A stretch of 20,522 bases of DNA from the IMG/VR virus record IMGVR_UViG_3300044859_000145, positions 1 to 20,522 of that record; one strand, given 5' to 3'. Each line of letters starts with the position of its first letter. Positions within the stretch are counted from its first letter, which is position 1. The position numbers and the translations under genes are program-made. The stretch comes from a virus. The notes under the pieces were generated by a model. The model searched no databases and was not told the origin of the DNA. It worked only from the letters and a program-made list of their open reading frames with translations. Positions 19,945-20,522 of this stretch are shown piece by piece.

Positions 19945-20522
19945 ATGCCTCAGTATGCCAAACCACTTACACTTAATAAGGGTGTAGATAATCAGATTCA
20001 GTTTCAGTTCTTAAATCAAGAACAAAAGCCCGTAGATATTACCGGTAAATCAATAGTCTGTAGGATTATTAGTTATGAAGGTACCGTGGTCCTACTACAA
20101 AAAGCATTAACACTGCAACTACCAGCAACTGGTATTGCCGCATTGTTTTTAAACTCAGCCGACTTAGCAAGTATCGATGCACAGAAGTGTTATTACTCAT
20201 TAGAGATCCCTGTAGGAGAATTTGATTATCCGGTATTCGTTGATAGCAATGCCGGAGCACGTGGCGATATGAACATTGTTAATAGTATATTACCTAGCTT
20301 TGTTCCTTCAATGCCGGTAAGTATTCCTACTGGTCAAGACTTCCCTAATCTACACCCAGATGGTAATGGAGAAAGCAACATCACGTATTACACTAGCGTA
20401 GTTGATACCAACGATAGCCCAATACTAACACTTCAAGCACAATACAGTGACTTTTATGGTAACATTGTCATTGAAGGTTCTACCATTGTTGATGGAGATT
20501 GGTATCCTATATTAACTGACAC
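19945..20522 (+). CDS. Virion structural protein start, BppU-like N-terminal domain, 3' end outside window
   Basis: The frame is open from the ATG at 19945 to the window end, 192 complete codons. It starts MPQYAKPLTLNKGVDN, then a beta-rich domain: QFQFLNQEQKPVDITGKSIV, LQLPATGIAALFLNSADLAS, then CYYSLEIPVG. The theme of a strand, a linear term for added values and a Tyr-rich closing strand is typical of BppU-like N-terminal domains of baseplate and tail-fibre proteins; that assignment is by resemblance. The stretch from residue about 113 to 145 is Pro/Asn-rich, followed by another beta-rich region (TLQAQYSDFYGNIVIEG). It is expressed from a late-type promoter and likely begins a structural module to the right. 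The rest of the protein cannot be seen. Confidence 0.8.
   Translation, partial: MPQYAKPLTLNKGVDNQIQFQFLNQEQKPVDITGKSIVCRIISYEGTVVLLQKALTLQLPATGIAALFLNSADLASIDAQKCYYSLEIPVGEFDYPVFVDSNAGARGDMNIVNSILPSFVPSMPVSIPTGQDFPNLHPDGNGESNITYYTSVVDTNDSPILTLQAQYSDFYGNIVIEGSTIVDGDWYPILTD

Noticed and set aside
1-20522. tRNA genes, CRISPR arrays, insertion sequences or integrase sites
   Set aside because: The few non-coding gaps are short and filled with promoters and hairpins; no cloverleaf, regular repeat-spacer pattern, transposase or attachment-site signature was seen.

Overview
The window is a piece of a T4-like (myovirus-type) bacteriophage genome, AT-rich and densely packed. The diagnosis rests on T4 replication and recombination genes: single-stranded DNA-binding protein gp32, UvsX recombinase, UvsY mediator, UvsW helicase, the small clamp-loader subunit gp62, and a DexA-type 3'-5' exonuclease. 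It also rests on two promoter classes: near-consensus sigma70 promoters (TTGACA, 17 bp, TATAAT-like, usually with an extended TGn -10) and T4-late-like NATAAATA octamers. The divergence and gene order fit the environmental (freshwater or marine) T4-like phages rather than coliphage T4. A BPSL0761-family small protein, a family I know from beta- and gammaproteobacteria, hints weakly at a proteobacterial host, possibly a betaproteobacterium.

Layout. (1) 2-2843: two virion-like proteins of unknown function, the first cut by the window edge. (2) 2881-6254: the gp32 promoter and leader, then a rightward run of gp32, two small proteins, uvsX, an acidic small protein and uvsY. This is the recombination core. 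(3) 6291-9962: an accessory island. A radical SAM/SPASM-like protein on + converges on two leftward paralogues of about 440 aa that look faintly like glycosyltransferases. Both outer genes start 5-6 nt after a late-type octamer. (4) 9990-11594: two early-type genes (a small hypothetical and an AAA+ ATPase), each behind a copy of the same promoter plus a 14-bp palindrome, ended by a hairpin. (5) 11605-14112: an unknown protein and UvsW, with a promoter whose -10 box lies only 5 nt before the ATG. (6) 14098-19445: a 5.3-kb polycistron of 12 rightward genes behind a perfect consensus promoter. Every junction overlaps or is 1 bp apart. It runs from an unknown protein, gp62 and a zinc-finger protein, through six small proteins, most sharing a C-terminal F-x-LRW motif, to a ROK sugar kinase, a DEDDh exonuclease and a 194-aa protein that looks like a miniature C-family (DnaE) polymerase palm. 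(7) 19420-20522: a divergent late pair, one small basic protein leftward and the start of a virion protein rightward, driven by back-to-back GATAAATA octamers.

How the genes work together: gp32, UvsX, UvsY and UvsW form the T4-type recombination-dependent replication and repair set. gp62 is half of the clamp loader; its partner gp44, the clamp and the polymerase are not in this window. The most unusual content is the DnaE-like mini-protein, the tandem F-x-LRW family, the ROK kinase embedded in a replication operon, the radical SAM/glycosyltransferase-like island, and several promoters predicted to give leaderless mRNAs. I saw no tRNA, rRNA, CRISPR array, insertion sequence or integrase.
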